64,000 nt of DNA from the NCBI GenBank assembly GCA_034440635.1, contig JAOTON010002073.1:1649001-1713000 (forward strand), written 5' to 3'. Position numbers and translations under genes: made by a program. The stretch is from Lepas anatifera. Its lineage: Eukaryota; Arthropoda; Thecostraca; Lepadidae. The notes below the pieces were generated by a model that ran no database searches, was not told the origin of the DNA, and worked only from the letters and a program-made list of their open reading frames with translations. Every line of letters begins with the position of its first letter. The first letter of the stretch is position 1. Shown in pieces: positions 35,201 through 49,200 of this stretch.

Positions 35201-38200
35201 TAAGTGTATAGAATAGACTGAGCCGCAGCACACATCCGTGCTTAGTACTCCAGTTCTCTCAGCCAGGAAATGGCGCCCAGCCCTCCCCTGCTTCATCAGA
35301 AGACGGCATTGTCGCATGTATCAAATTTACGTCGATCTTTAATAAAATCTGCGTGAGTTATTTTCCATTTTCGTGGTTGCACTAGTTTACATAGCTGTTT
35401 TGTAGGATTATAGCTGACATAGGACATACAGAGGCAAAGTGCGAATTCATTAACTCCCTTTTCTTCACCAATTATTGGCTTCCTGGTCCTCAAAGCGTAA
35501 TTGAAATCGTTTTTTTTTGGTACAGACGGTTTTTCGACCTTGTGTTGTTGTTCAACATGATCAAAGAACTGGCTTTCCTCAGATACTTCACCAGAAATGA
35601 GAGCAACTTTTTAGAGACGTACCGAAAAATATGAAATCCAATAGATGTATTGCTGGAAAAATATGTGCAGTCTAAATTTCCAGAAATCCACTCTGAGCCT
35701 CACATCACCATGCCAGACTAATGAATTCTACCATGCCAAATACGTATTCATTCAAATTACCTCACTTCTGTGAAAACCTGCTGAAGGTAAGCTGCTATCA
35801 GTTAGTTGAACCTCAGTAATAAAGGCTGCATCAAAGCTTCCCTAGCTATCAATGCTTCAACTTCACAAACCCTGGCTGACGTTATTCCCGCCAAATGGCT
35901 CTATTATCCTGAATGGGTCACCGGCCACCGTTTGAAAAATATACTCTATCATCTCCCATGTATCTTTAAATTGCATCAGCATAGGTGGTATTGGCCCTAG
36001 AAACGGTTTTTCATGTGACAGAGCACAACCGGCGCGAGCTATTCTCGGTCACATTAGGGCGAGAAGCGCGTCAAACGAGCCGGATATGGTGTATTTGTCG
36101 ATATATCCGGACCGGAAACCTCTCGTCGCTGATTGGCTGTGACGTCATCCGCTCTCCGCAGCCACGCACCGTTCTCAGACGGGCTTTTCAATGGCAATCG
36201 CATTCAGCTATTTTCAGGCGAGTAATATTCGGAAAGAGCTTATGTTAGCTCAATGCCTAACTCTGGAACATTTTACCGAAACATAAGCAAGCATATGTGA
36301 AGCGTGGAGGCACTGACGTAGTCTGAAATTCGGAAGTGGGAGGGGATTTCATCTCAATGGCTGACCCCTAAATATAAGACAAAGTTTGAGCGGTAATTGG
36401 GCAATAGTAATGTTCTTCATTGCGAGATTAAACTGGCGCAATACATTTACATCGTTAACTCGAGTATGCGTTAATGCACTTGCATGGTTCGGAAAGATAT
36501 TCATTGATTTGCTTAATAAATAATTTCAGTTATAGAAAACTTAGGATCCTTCAGTCCAAGTCGTGGAATTGCACACCTCGTTTGAAATGTATTGCAGTGC
36601 AATCTTAATGTTATAGTGCAGCCAAAATCGACAACACTCCTTGCTCAATATTCTGCCTCCTTAGTCCAGTGATGCAAAAGATCCAACTCATGTTTCCTTC
36701 CAGATGCTATTTGCAGTGGCGGATATAAGGGGGCTAGAGGGGCTGAAGCCCTCCCCTTCCCGAAATTTCAGAGTGCCTGTAGTAGATTCACAGCCGGAGG
36801 CTCTTCTGAGGCAATAGTAGGGAAGGCTGGAACCCTCTAGCCTTCCCCCACCCTCCACATGAAGTCCTGGATCTGCCACTGTCTAGTTGTTCTAGAAGTC
36901 TTCCAGAGCCAGGGCACCAGGTACGTACTACCTGCAAGCGCAGATCACCAGATGTGATGTCACACCTCATAGGATTTAACATGGGACCAGTAAATGATTA
37001 ACCCTTCAAATGTTTGCAAACGACGTCCAGACTCGAAGATGAATTGCTTAACTGTTACATTATTGGATAAACTTGATTTCCGTGCATTCTCACAAATTCG
37101 CAAACAATCAGCACCATTAGCAGCAGTTGGACACCTGGCCCAGAGATGAAAGAATTATTCACGCCTGTGTGACGTCACTCAGGCGTTAAGTAACCCCTCT
37201 TGAACGTACCTTTAAGTAAAATTATATTGCGCTATCTCTGCAAAGCAGATTGAGGGGCTGCTCCTTTCTTTTGTCCAGTGCTTATTTGGTGCGTATGAGC
37301 AACAGGTGACTCCAGCTACAGCTCCAGTCAACAATAGCACAGCATGAACAAAAAACACTGAGCATTCACGACTCACCACCAAATGGATTGTACAATAAAT
37401 TATTTTCAGATATTTTCTATCTGTTTTTCGAGTGCTGATTCGCCTTGAATAAAGTTTTTTTTCTTGCGTATCCGACCATTGCCCCTCAGACCACTGGGAG
37501 CTGTTTCTAATGTCCGGGAAAGAGAGCTCTAGCACGTTTGGTCTCTTTTTGGCGCTCCTAACCCCGCGGGACAGACAGCCTACCAATTAAAGCACCGGAT
37601 CAGTCCTCACCTTTCAATTGCAGCTCGCATACTTTCAGAGGACTCTCTACACCAAACACGAGTGTTTCTAGCGATGGAATTCGCTTAAAGAGGGTCGTAG
37701 TCTCTCGGAACTTTGGTATGTGCTCACACTTTAGACGATGTGGTATTATGCCCGTAAAACTCTGGCGGGGGCTCCCAGCTGTCAAGGTAAAGCTGCAGGG
37801 ATCGATAAACCATATCACTTACCAGTGCTTTCCTTCATATTTTCAAACATATCCGTTTTAGAGGGGTTCTTTCCAGTAAAGCACGCCTATTGAGCCTGGG
37901 AGTGCTTAAAACTATGGTGAGCAGACTGAGATAAAAGTTTACCTCCCGATGAAGCAAATTGGAGAAGAAAAATGTGCAAATGTTTCTAAAATGCGAATAG
38001 AGTACGAGGGTACATATTTTGGTAGGGATTCCCAAGTCACCATTGGGTGTGCCCAGCACATCTTTAGAGGTGCCCGGGGACCCTACAGAAATATAAGCCC
38101 ACGCCGCGGGGTCAGATGTGCTAAATTGGTTAGTAGATAAAGTACCTTCTATAGCTTAACCTCTTCTGCGCCTCCTCGTTGTTTCGTTATTTAGAGAAAT

Positions 38201-38544
38201 CAAGGAGGGTGAGCATGTTTCCCTAGCGGGGTACGTTTTGATCGGGCCTTGGACGTTGAAAACTAGAACTCTGGCTACTGATTAAAAGAAGAAGCTCATC
38301 TGCCATTCTGTTTCTGCGACAGACGTATACCGAGTGATGGTGGCTGACAGCAAGAAGTACGGTCTGAGTGTGAACCTGCTGGCCACGAGGGTGATGCCGT
38401 CGCTACTGCCGATGACGCTGAACGCGGCGCTTCATCTGGACCAGTTCACCAGCCTGCTGGAGGTGCTGCAGGAGATGCTGGACACGATCGACAGGTGACA
38501 GGGAGGGAGGGAGGGAGGGGGGAGGGAGGGAGGGAGGGAGGGAG

Positions 38545-38578
<34 letters not shown>

Positions 38579-41500
38579 GGAGGTAGGGGAGAGAAACGAA
38601 GAGGTTATGAAGTACGTATTGGATTAGGTAAAATACCTGACACTAAGAAAAACATTTATTCTCGACATCAATCTCTTGTTTTGCTGCCTAAAAAGCTCAT
38701 CTTACATCAGACCAAGTAATAAGGATGCGAAGAAAAAATAGTAAAAATATTCCGGCTCGATAGAGTTTTGCTTCTAGCCATGCAGGCTGTACAAACTAGT
38801 CAGAGTAGCTATTGCCTCTCTGTATGAAAACAATGCTGTAATCACGGTAGAGGAGCCGAAAAATGGTGGCCAAATTGCGCGGAAACAATCTCCAAGTTTT
38901 ACAAAAACAAGCTCAGTTCCAGGTGAGGATATTTCAACGTGGGATAAGTGGATGGGAAAGAACCTCCTGAAACTTTTATAATGTCTTTTGAGAGATGATG
39001 GAAGTTTTAATCAAACAATACTAAGCTGTTCTCTCAAAATACCTTCAGGATAAGACTGTCACCAACGAGCAATATTTTAGTTGGCTGCTGTAAATGCTTA
39101 ACATAATTTGTCTTCGAAATCTGAGGTGGAAGTTATTGTTTAATGTGACAGGAGCCTGCGGTTTTGTGCTATGTTAAAACTTTTGAAATATACATGTTAG
39201 AACTTCTGCAAGTCTTAGGCAGTGGTTGCCAAAACGGAGTAGCTTCAATGCTTTTTATTATCTAAGTCTTATCCCAGTTTTCCGTTCCAGTTGGAGGAAT
39301 GTTTATTTTCACTTCACTGCTAGTTAAATCCTCTTGGTCGGTCGTAGTTTCATATTTTTATAGGCATGCTTCTCCTCCATAGTATTTAGTTTTCTAAAGG
39401 TCTAATCCTTGTTTCCAGACGTGCGTCAGGAAACTACATTTATGCTATTATAAACATAAATACTAGCTTTGGTCTTAACTTATCGCGGAACAATCGTAGT
39501 TCCTATATGTGTCACATATATGTGCCACATATGTGCCACATGTCTCCGCACATGCACAAATGCATATGAATGTTTCCACAAATATTGAACAGAATTGCGT
39601 TTTAATAATGATAAGGCAGATCAATGATCGCTTTGATTTTATTCGGCAGCTGAGATTCGCCGTTGTGAAGAATGTTTGATGCCGCTCCCTGGTTATAAGA
39701 CAAATGAGAACCTAACGATGGGCTGTAGCAGTGATTATGGATAGTGTGGAGATCGGGAGCGGACCCAGGGGGGGGGCGGGGACCGATCTGGCCATGGCGC
39801 CTCAAAGCGGTCAATTGGCGCCTCAAAGCGGTCAATTGACGCCTAATTTTGACCAATTTCTTTCGGTTTTCGTTTAAAAAACGTGCTTTTTAACGATATT
39901 TTGCCTTGGTGTCCCGCCCCCTCTCCCTCCCTCCCAAATGTGTCGCCTAAATCCACCTCTAATGGTGATGGTGGTCAATATTCCAACCACTGTGAGGTAT
40001 TTTAGTCCCGCCGTTTCTCTCAAGTTTATTTTAGAAAATTGCTCCCCAAGGCACTATTAATTATCCAGAAACAGCAAGAGGGCCCAGTGCTTGCGTCTTT
40101 ATGTATTCTGCAAGAAAAACTTTCACAGAACTTCACCAAACTTTTCTGCATCCAAACCAGACTAAGTTCGCGAGCCCAGTCTACCCTGCTGCAGTTTCCT
40201 GAATGCAATTAAACCTAGCTAATGGACATGCTTAGGTAAAAATATAACGAGACCCTACTGTAGTCCCCCGATGAACTCCTGGTGGAACAGAGGCCTGTGG
40301 ATTTACATGGATGATGTATCTGTTTCCGTGGTTTTATTCTCAAATTTGAACTAGGAATCAAAGAAGCAAAGGGCCACTGTGATCGCTCAAATACTTTAAA
40401 AGGAATGTGGCGAATTCATAATCGGATTGAACTGAGATATGCAAGCGATAGAGTATGCTGAGAAACCACTTGATCGATATTTTACTTCTTCCAGAGCTTA
40501 CTGTTTGCGGAAAAATTTGTCTGAATTCCCCCTCGTCGACCCCATCCTCCCTGGATGGTCGCATTGTATGTGGTTACTGTTAGTAGCCATGACAACGCGG
40601 AATAACGCTCACGCTCCGTTCAGCAGAGAGGTTTTTCTCGCCTGGACCTCTTCAGGACTAATATGCTAATCGTGACTGGTTTGTTCGAATCTTATAACAT
40701 AATCACCTACCTCACTTTCTCCTCTACCGTGTGCCCATTAAGCGCTTTTTATTCTGTTGCTCTTTATAACATACATTTCTCATGGTCTTCCGTTATTCTT
40801 TTCCTTCGCTTCTGTTCACCTGTCTTTATAACAAAAATAGGGAAAATATGGGCTGTGCTGTGCTAGACTTCTATTGTGAATTGCTGTGATTATGCAAAAA
40901 ACAGAAATGCACTAAAATCGTATTGATTACATAAATGGAAGGTTACACAATGTTCTCTGAAAGTTTCAGGTCAAGGTCATTCAAGATCACTGACCTATGA
41001 CGTAATAATATGACTTATTCCCAATGACGTACAATATGATTGGCGCTATAGCAGCCTTTGGGCGACAAATGAGGGTTTGACCTTGACATGTGACCTTTAC
41101 GTTGGCATTGGGTAGCATTAGCTGTGAAGTCATACCATAACTCACATTATATTGAATAATTCAGTCTGACGAGAATATTGGGGTCAATGACCTTGAACTG
41201 CTACCTTGAATTTGGCCTTCATGTGCGGTGACCTTGACATATATCCCGATTATACGACGTTATTACTTCACCACTTGGTCTGCAGTGCAGACAAACTGGT
41301 GTGATTGCGCAATGACGACGGTCTCAAAATACAGGCCTAACTTTGAAGCCTTATTAGTAAAAAAATGTTTGAACTATTCTCGAAAATTATTTCACTAATC
41401 AATGCACTCATATATTTTATCAAATTTATACAATTAGTGATTTCCGGCGGCGAACAGTTCTCCGGCCACCTCGAAAAAGAGGTGGGCGCACGTTAGGATC

Positions 41501-43199
41501 CCTCTCCACTGCGCGTGTTAATCATTTGTTAGCTGAGACTAGCCAAACAGGTAAGCTACAGCTGTTCTAGAAGAATCGATGTTAGAGCAGAACACGGGTC
41601 AGCAAGTAGCTAAGATGAAGCAACCAGGACCTGAGCAAAGGCTTCGATGATGTTACTTAATTTTTGTCTAACGGTGTTGTCTTTTTCATTTAACTCATAT
41701 TCACCCGGAATTGGAAGCTATCTAGGGGAGAATTACGAAACGTCGTCTACCACCATTCAATAAAACACAAATATATGGGCATATTTGCTTACAAGTCACC
41801 ACATCTGCATAGTCAGCGCACGCAAGTTGTCCTCCTCGTCTTGCCAAGATGCCCCCAGGGGGCGCCACGGGTGCCCTCCTGCTTGCTGGCATCGACCGTG
41901 CTGTTTTCTAGGCCCATTTACGAGACAAGAGCTCATTACCATCGCTCTCCATTCGTTGCGGGCTGGACCGGCATGGAAAACTTTTCCGTCTACCTGTAGG
42001 CAGGCGTAAGCTGCTCCGTCTGTAGAGGTGAAACATATCGTCCCGCGGAAACCAGCGGACCAGCGCGCCGCCAGATCGCAACATTATTACGTCGGTCAGC
42101 GTTGCATCAGTTTTGGGCATCGGTTCTGGTTTAAGCTTCAGTGCCGGAGCCAACAGGTGAAGAGCGCTGTCGGGTCTCGCCTCTGCTATTCTCTTTGTCG
42201 TCAGCGGTGACAGGCTTAATTGGACCCCGTCACCGGCTGATTGCCGTCGTGAACGACGCAGCCGAGCTTGACGGCAGGCGCCGCGTCTTCCCTCAGAGCA
42301 GCCATCCGGCTCCCTTTGCGTTCCCATCCGCTCTCTGATTAGATCGGCTAGTCTTAAACACACATTGCTAACTCAGGGAATATCAACACCCGGACCATGG
42401 AGATATTAACAGAGACAATGCGTTATTGTTTCCGCTTCGATGTTATTTTGAAGCCGAATGATCCAATCGTGTCACAAGTATCTGAATGAGTTTTACATAA
42501 ATGCAACCATCATCTAGTTTGTGCAGTTGGGGTACAGTTTATATGTTTCAAAATTCGGCCATAAAGTTAACATGGAACTTAAACACGGAAAAATAACGTA
42601 TTTTATATGTTATCTTGCCTCCTTCAGATGCATATCCTTGCCTGAATCTGTCACAATATCCAATTATTCAACGCAAAATTAGAGGTACTTGTTTGAAGTG
42701 AATGACGCAGTCTACCAACTCTTCTTGATAGATGAGTTCATCTCCCCAGCTATCCTTGTCCTTTAAATATAGCTCGATAACCTATTTAGACGGCAGCGTT
42801 CTCCGACCGGAGCTATTTTTGCGTTTGAGTCCTCTTTCTGTCGAGGAAGGTGATCACCCAGCCAGGAGCTACGCCACTCAGAAGTGCGATCTGCCGGCTC
42901 TGGGATTTTCCGAGATTGCTCGGATTAATGTGTATTTTTACCAACCATGTCAAAGGAATGGTCCGGGTATCAATGACATTTTGCCTGGTATTGCATCGGA
43001 GTTTCCACCTGTAATGATGCTTGCTAGTATGTTCCCAGAGAAGAACATGCGAGTTTATACGCACCATAGAAATGTACTTTGTATTATGGTTGGTATTTTA
43101 TTGCTTGTCTTCATTATAAATTCTAATATAACAATGGTCTCGTCTTGCAGGCATGATCAGTAAACATAAATGTATTTCGCTGTATATAGACACACGTTT

Positions 43200-43252
<53 letters not shown>

Positions 43253-46200
43253 CTCGCTCTCGCACTCGTCCCCTCTTTTTGGTTAGAAGAGGTGGTGCTC
43301 CTGCGGCGAAGGCCAGGAGTAACGACTTGCGTCTCTTTCCTAAAGCACAAGTAATTTTTTAGATAAAGCCCATGCTGAGTAATTTGAGTAACACCTGGGG
43401 TACTCTATTGTGATATCAGGAACCTTGGCAATGTAGGATATGAAAGAGCTAGTGTGAGGAAGGCTGAATGCAAATAGTTTCGAAAACATATAAGGAGACT
43501 TCAAACTGCAAAAGGCGCAGTCTTAAATTTGAGCGCCCCGCTTTGCCTCTCCTTCTAGAGTAGCCTGGATCCGCCCCTGACCATTCAGCGAGACTTCGCA
43601 ATGACGATCATATATATTTGAGGTCAGAAAATATTGAAGCTGATCAAACTACCCATAAACAGAGAAATACTACATATTTTGCAATGTTCGTGGAAGCATA
43701 TTGCCCCTTCATTTCTACAAAAAGTTTAATGAATTATTTTGTGTAACTTTTTGAAGAAGTCTCTAGACTATTATTTTTAGTGAAAGGGCCAGAAGCACTA
43801 GAGCCCTGATTCAAAATGATGGAAATGTGGTAACCACAGTAGTCAAAGAAGCTGACAATGCGATAGCTTATCTGTTAAACCGCAGGAACATGCAAACAAC
43901 ACAGTCAGTGTTAGCTTTCTAAGAAACGTGAATGCATTATTTAAATTGCTTAAGGTGACTGAACTTGCTTATTTATTTATTTATTTATTCAGCAGCATTA
44001 CCAACAGATAAACCCAGTTACAGGCGAATTCCAAGCATTAAAAGCGTATTTACCGTGGAACACATCAGACAGTATACATACTAACAAGTAATAGTCAAAA
44101 ATAAAAATGAAAACAATTGAAAACCAAAATTTAACAATAGGCCTAAAAAGAGACCGCGGCAAAATCGCGCACCATAAAAAGTAAAATAAGACGTAAAAGG
44201 CCTAAAAGGATGAACCAGCACGGCCAACAAACCTTACAACCTTGCCACATATCGTTTTTTGTAAGTGGCTAAGTCACTTGCAAAAATATCTGCTTCAACA
44301 TCACGGCTGAATAAAAACATGTTTGAGAGCCTAGGGAGGCAACAAAACATGCCGCTCTGTACAGTGTTGACGCATGCTCGGGAACTATGAAACAACGTCA
44401 GGCTGCGGGTCGATCGAGCAGGCACCTGCAAGAGAAATCAGCTGAGCAGAGCAGGTAAATCGAGCTTCGCACGGATTATATTTCTAGTAAAAAGTAAAAC
44501 GTGCTGTTCCTTCTGTGCAGCGAGAGAAGGAATTTTGAAATGTGTTCGAAGATGCTCATAAGAAAGAGAGAGGGCTTGTCCAGACGGAATGTGGTGGATA
44601 AGCCACAGAAGAAGCTTAAAACTTGATAAGATCCATAGGGCCTCATATACTTCCCTCATCAGGTAATAATATCCAGACAGCGCGGTTTTCATCAGCGACA
44701 GTTTTCTGATGGAACAATACACATGATGGCACGAAAACATTGCGTCGCTTTTTAGGCTAAGTAGGTTTTCAAGTCACAACAGTGGGCTAAGAACCAAACG
44801 CCTGGATCCATAACCTAATACAATATCAGCCTTTCAGGAGAAGAGCCCACCCCCCCGCAAGTGATATGATTGTAACCTTTATCAGTTTGAGCGAAAGGCA
44901 TGTGTTCAAAACAGGGTCCCAATCGAAAATAACAGAACATACTGAAGTTCATTAAAGAAAATAAATGTTCAAAACTATTTAGATTGGGCCAAGTCCGTTG
45001 GAAACAGGTGCAGTTTTCAGCTCTTGTCCTCACGAAAGTCTACAGTAGGCCCTCACTTTCCCAGATATAACTTTCGAAAACTGACGGGGCTGCAATTCAC
45101 GCGCCTTTGATCACACCCACTTGATGCCCATTGGTGCCGTAAGGTACACCAAACTTGGGGCAGTTCAAAGTCATCACATGCTGAATGAATGAATGTCAAA
45201 GTTTCTCTCAGGAATACAGTCTCATACTGAGTGTAAACTCCAACTTCTAAGTCAAAGTCTGCAGGGCCACGGTGGGCCCGTAAACTCCAACCGATCCCGT
45301 CAGTAAAGGAATTTATTTCCAACAAGATCTCACGTGCCACTGATCAAAGCAGCGCGGACCAAAGTTGCCTGACTTATCAGCGGCGTGTCTCCGGTGATGG
45401 GGCCAGACGGCGAAGGGACGCCCGTGCTCGGAGTGGCCCATCGGCCAGAGAGAGCCGCGCTAAGCAGGGCGCCACAATGCCGACCCGCTGCCGCCGTATC
45501 GACCTTCTAAAAATGGTTCGGCTGAGTAGTTTGGTGCACTGGTAGCTTCACGACCATCACCATTTTTAGTGCATGGCTGGTTTGTGGAAGGCTTTTTATG
45601 ATGGTATTGTCTTTAACCTACAGTGAATCATCTTTTCTGTGTCTAAGATATGATGACGAGGCTCTACCATAAATTCTGTTCGGGCTGAAAGTGCTAATGT
45701 TTGGTACCATTTACTACAGGTTTAGCCATGAAAATACATTTGCACATAGAGTGCAGTAATTATGTCTGGAGGGCGTTACTTTCCGCGATTACCGCACACC
45801 AGCTTCTACACAAAAAACTATACAGGTCTTTGTACTGCTCATAAAGTTCATGAAAATACAAAGGTTCAGAATACAATTTGGACATATCAATTTCAGATTA
45901 ATGGTGGTGTAAAGTGCCGCGCGCCGATCTCGAAAGGGCAGCTCGAAGACTGGAAAACCATTTCTTACGAGACGGTTTTATTCCGTTTCTGCGGACGAAA
46001 ACGAGCATCACAATTCGGAAAAACCCCCATGCTCACAGGGACGACACTTCGAGCCAAAGGATAACGCAATTATCCATTAATCCGTTTCACGACCAACTCT
46101 AAATATCCATCATACTAATACCTTAGAGGATAACTTCACAATTTTTGGAAAACATGATCAACCAGGCGCTAATCCGAAAGACAACATCTTTGCAACATAA

Positions 46201-49200
46201 ACGTACCGACTCGTTGCGCTTCCATAGAGGACGGCAACGCGCAACTTCTCCATCTCGCCGTACACAGACACCTGGCTCCATCACGGGACCCCACCGGCTC
46301 GGGATCGCGGCTCACAAATAGTCACATGGCCGCCAGAGACCTACGAGTTAAACGTATCATTACAAATATATAAAGATAACTCGAAAACCCAGAAAATGTG
46401 TGAAAAACGTCTGATTTAACTCAATATCGAAAGCATATCACGCATAGCAAATCACATTAATAAGCGTGTGCCATAAACTACTTACGGACGGCAGCCGGGC
46501 TCTACACACATCTTGTCATCACAGCGTCCGTCAGCGAAAAGACCAACGTCCCTCGACAGCCGACCCAGGTCACCACACAGCGCCCGCAGCAATTCGTATG
46601 ACGTCAAAGTCCCTGCACACAAGACGCACTATCGAAATCATCGCACCTCCAACTGTCATCATCATCATCGTTGGTGTTTAAGGGCGCGCCGACAACACGG
46701 GTCATGTGGCGCCCATAGCACCTCCAACTGAAGCCTGAGACCTTTCATGACTCAAGAACCGCCTATTTAAGAATATTCTACCAAAACAGCGCAAATCATG
46801 CCTATTCCAAATACAAAACAATTATTAAACCTCATCACTATGCTCACGTCACGTGACGTCAGTGGCCTGACCCAAGTTTACCAAAGACCACCAGCCATCT
46901 AGCGGCAGGAGGACAAACCGACAGTACAGATTAATCCCGTCCTCGGCACTCTCAACAATACGACTGATACTTTGCCAACAGGGCTGCAAACGGGCGCTTA
47001 CATTAATAGTTGTTAATTAATACATAATAGTTGTTACATTAATTCATTATACTATTGCCAAATATATATTATTACCAAAAATTATTATATTGCCAAATTA
47101 TACCTTAAGCAAAATATGTTTTTAAGACGTCGTAAGGCCAATGTTTTCCAATGAAAACAATCCTGTCAAATCACTTGTTGGATTATGCACTCGCAGAAAA
47201 CCATTCGCTCAGAAAATATTAAATATGGATTTAAAACTAAAATAAACGAACACACGGCGATAATTCCTAGAAAACACACATTTTATTGAATATTTTGCGT
47301 TTTTCGGTTTATTATTCTTACCGGTTGTTAAATATGGTAGCTGAATTTCACCCCATGTGTTGGGGGCGACTTGCGAGGATTTTGATGTACATAGGCTTTT
47401 GCTTGGGTATTCCAGATAAGATTAGTCTGATTTTCCCGAAACGTGCCTGAAGGGATAGCACAATGCAATGCAATTCAAATGTTTACATAATCCGGGCCGG
47501 ACGCAGGAGCGCCGCCTGGGGACCCACCCGGGAGAAATTGTTTTTAAGAACATCAGCCAAAGTTTCGCCATTTGGGGGGCCAAGGGGTCTGCGTCCGTCA
47601 TTTTACGTAATGTTCAAAATTGTATCATATCCTCTGGAAACCGGTTAATAACCCTTATGAAAAGTTGAAATGAGAATGTCTCCACTGGAGGTCAAACTAA
47701 TCGTTCGGAGTGCTTATGGTTTTACTGTGGACGGCTTTCTGCAAGTGGCCCGCATTTTTGCACACCACCTTCTGCGAGTCAATCACATATTTGTGTCGGG
47801 CGCTCAGTATGGCGGCGACCCTGGCCCCGCCCCTGCGCTGGGCGGCGTGGCGTGCCCTGAGGCGCCGGTCGGTCGGCTGGAACAGGACGGCCGGCCGGCG
47901 CGGGAGCGAGCCAGTCGGTGTGCGACTCCGAGCGAAGTTGGGATTGTAGGCATGCACTCAGTAGTCTCCAAACGCCTCAATACATTTGACAACCGTGGAC
48001 TCAAGTAATCCGCCTTCTGTGAGTGACGCGCAGAATGCATTTTTTAATAAAACCAAAAGTGTGCTGGTGACTATTTCTACGCTTATTGAAGTGTATGTTT
48101 CGTGGCAATACGATCTTGCTTTTTGGCATCAATGATGAAGAACATGCCACTTTCCTAAGATTTGTATTAGTCATCTTGCTGTTCATCCTTGGGCTCATGC
48201 AGACAGATAGGGCTCAGGCACCAACTATATCATTCTCCGTCATACCTAAGGCGTTTAACCCTTCATCGCCTGGGGTCCAATCCGAACCCTCCTTCTCTCC
48301 CCCGTCGTCGGTTTTTCGCGAATTGTTCAGAGACTATTTGAATGAAAAACGCGCCGCTTTGCGAACCTTTCAGGTGATCAGCGGAGACAACCTGACAACC
48401 TGACAGGGAAACATGTGACCGGAAATGTATATCAGGGCTGGTCGGATCAATTAAACGTGGCATCATTTTAAATCCATGTAGGAGCCGGGTCATCAATCGA
48501 CTCAAATGTCTATATCGCGAAAGGGATAGCATAGATTAACGTGAGTGCAATCCTCAAGGCCAGAAACCGACTTCCGTGCTGCATCTGGTGAGATGGAGAG
48601 GTTCCTTAACACGCGCATTGACGGGGGTCTGAACCACCTTCGCTTTGACGGGGGTGGCGGGTACCCCCCCTAAGATCTCGAGAACCACGCTAGGTAGAGA
48701 AAAACAGTAAACGGCGTTAGGTAGCCCATTCACTTCTCCATCGAAAATACTTGTACCATTTTTTTCAGGTCACATTTAAGGTCACTAGAGGTCAAAACAT
48801 CCCGTCATAGGGATAACATGTAAATGAAGGTTTTCAGTCATTACATCTGAACAGTAAATATAGAGCAAAATGATTTGAACTATATGAATCGTCGCAGCAA
48901 GCCGAATCGAATGATACATATAATATAACCTTACTAGGTCAGATCAAGGATTTGACCTGACCTGAGGTCAGGTCAAGGTCAAATGAGGTAAAATACATAT
49001 CATTAGGACCGCAAAGACAAGGCAAATATAATGCAATTAAAATAAACGTTCTATCACCATCCATTACTAAGTTATTCAGTTAAAACCATTTTCCCATATA
49101 TTTCCAATGGAGAGTTCATGGCTCGTACCCGACCTTAAGTCATCGATATAAAAAATACCGGAACATATTTTAGAGAACTCGGTAGGCCCATTATGTGTTA

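Larger units (their letters stand above)
28696..38322 (+). other. SCYL2: SCYL2 intron 5 (9.6 kb)
   Basis: In order: (TA)n (29231-29285), a small hairpin (29427-29471), the TTAACCC element (32210-33234), a B-box-like tRNA relic near 33680-33705 (AGGGGTTCGAACAACCCCC), the fold-back structure (34769-35167), an uncertain coding-like stretch (35395-35721) and a hAT-like element (36714-36881). Stretches 29480-32200 and 36890-38320 show nothing I can name. Confidence 0.7.

Noticed and set aside
41908..42363. 151-codon minus-strand frame in a GC-richer patch
   Set aside because: Overlapping long frames on both strands indicate low stop density from GC content, not coding.
42732..43163. 143-codon frame with a hydrophobic C-terminal stretch
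   Set aside because: Could suggest a membrane protein, but there is no signal peptide or family match and it sits in a repeat-rich intron.
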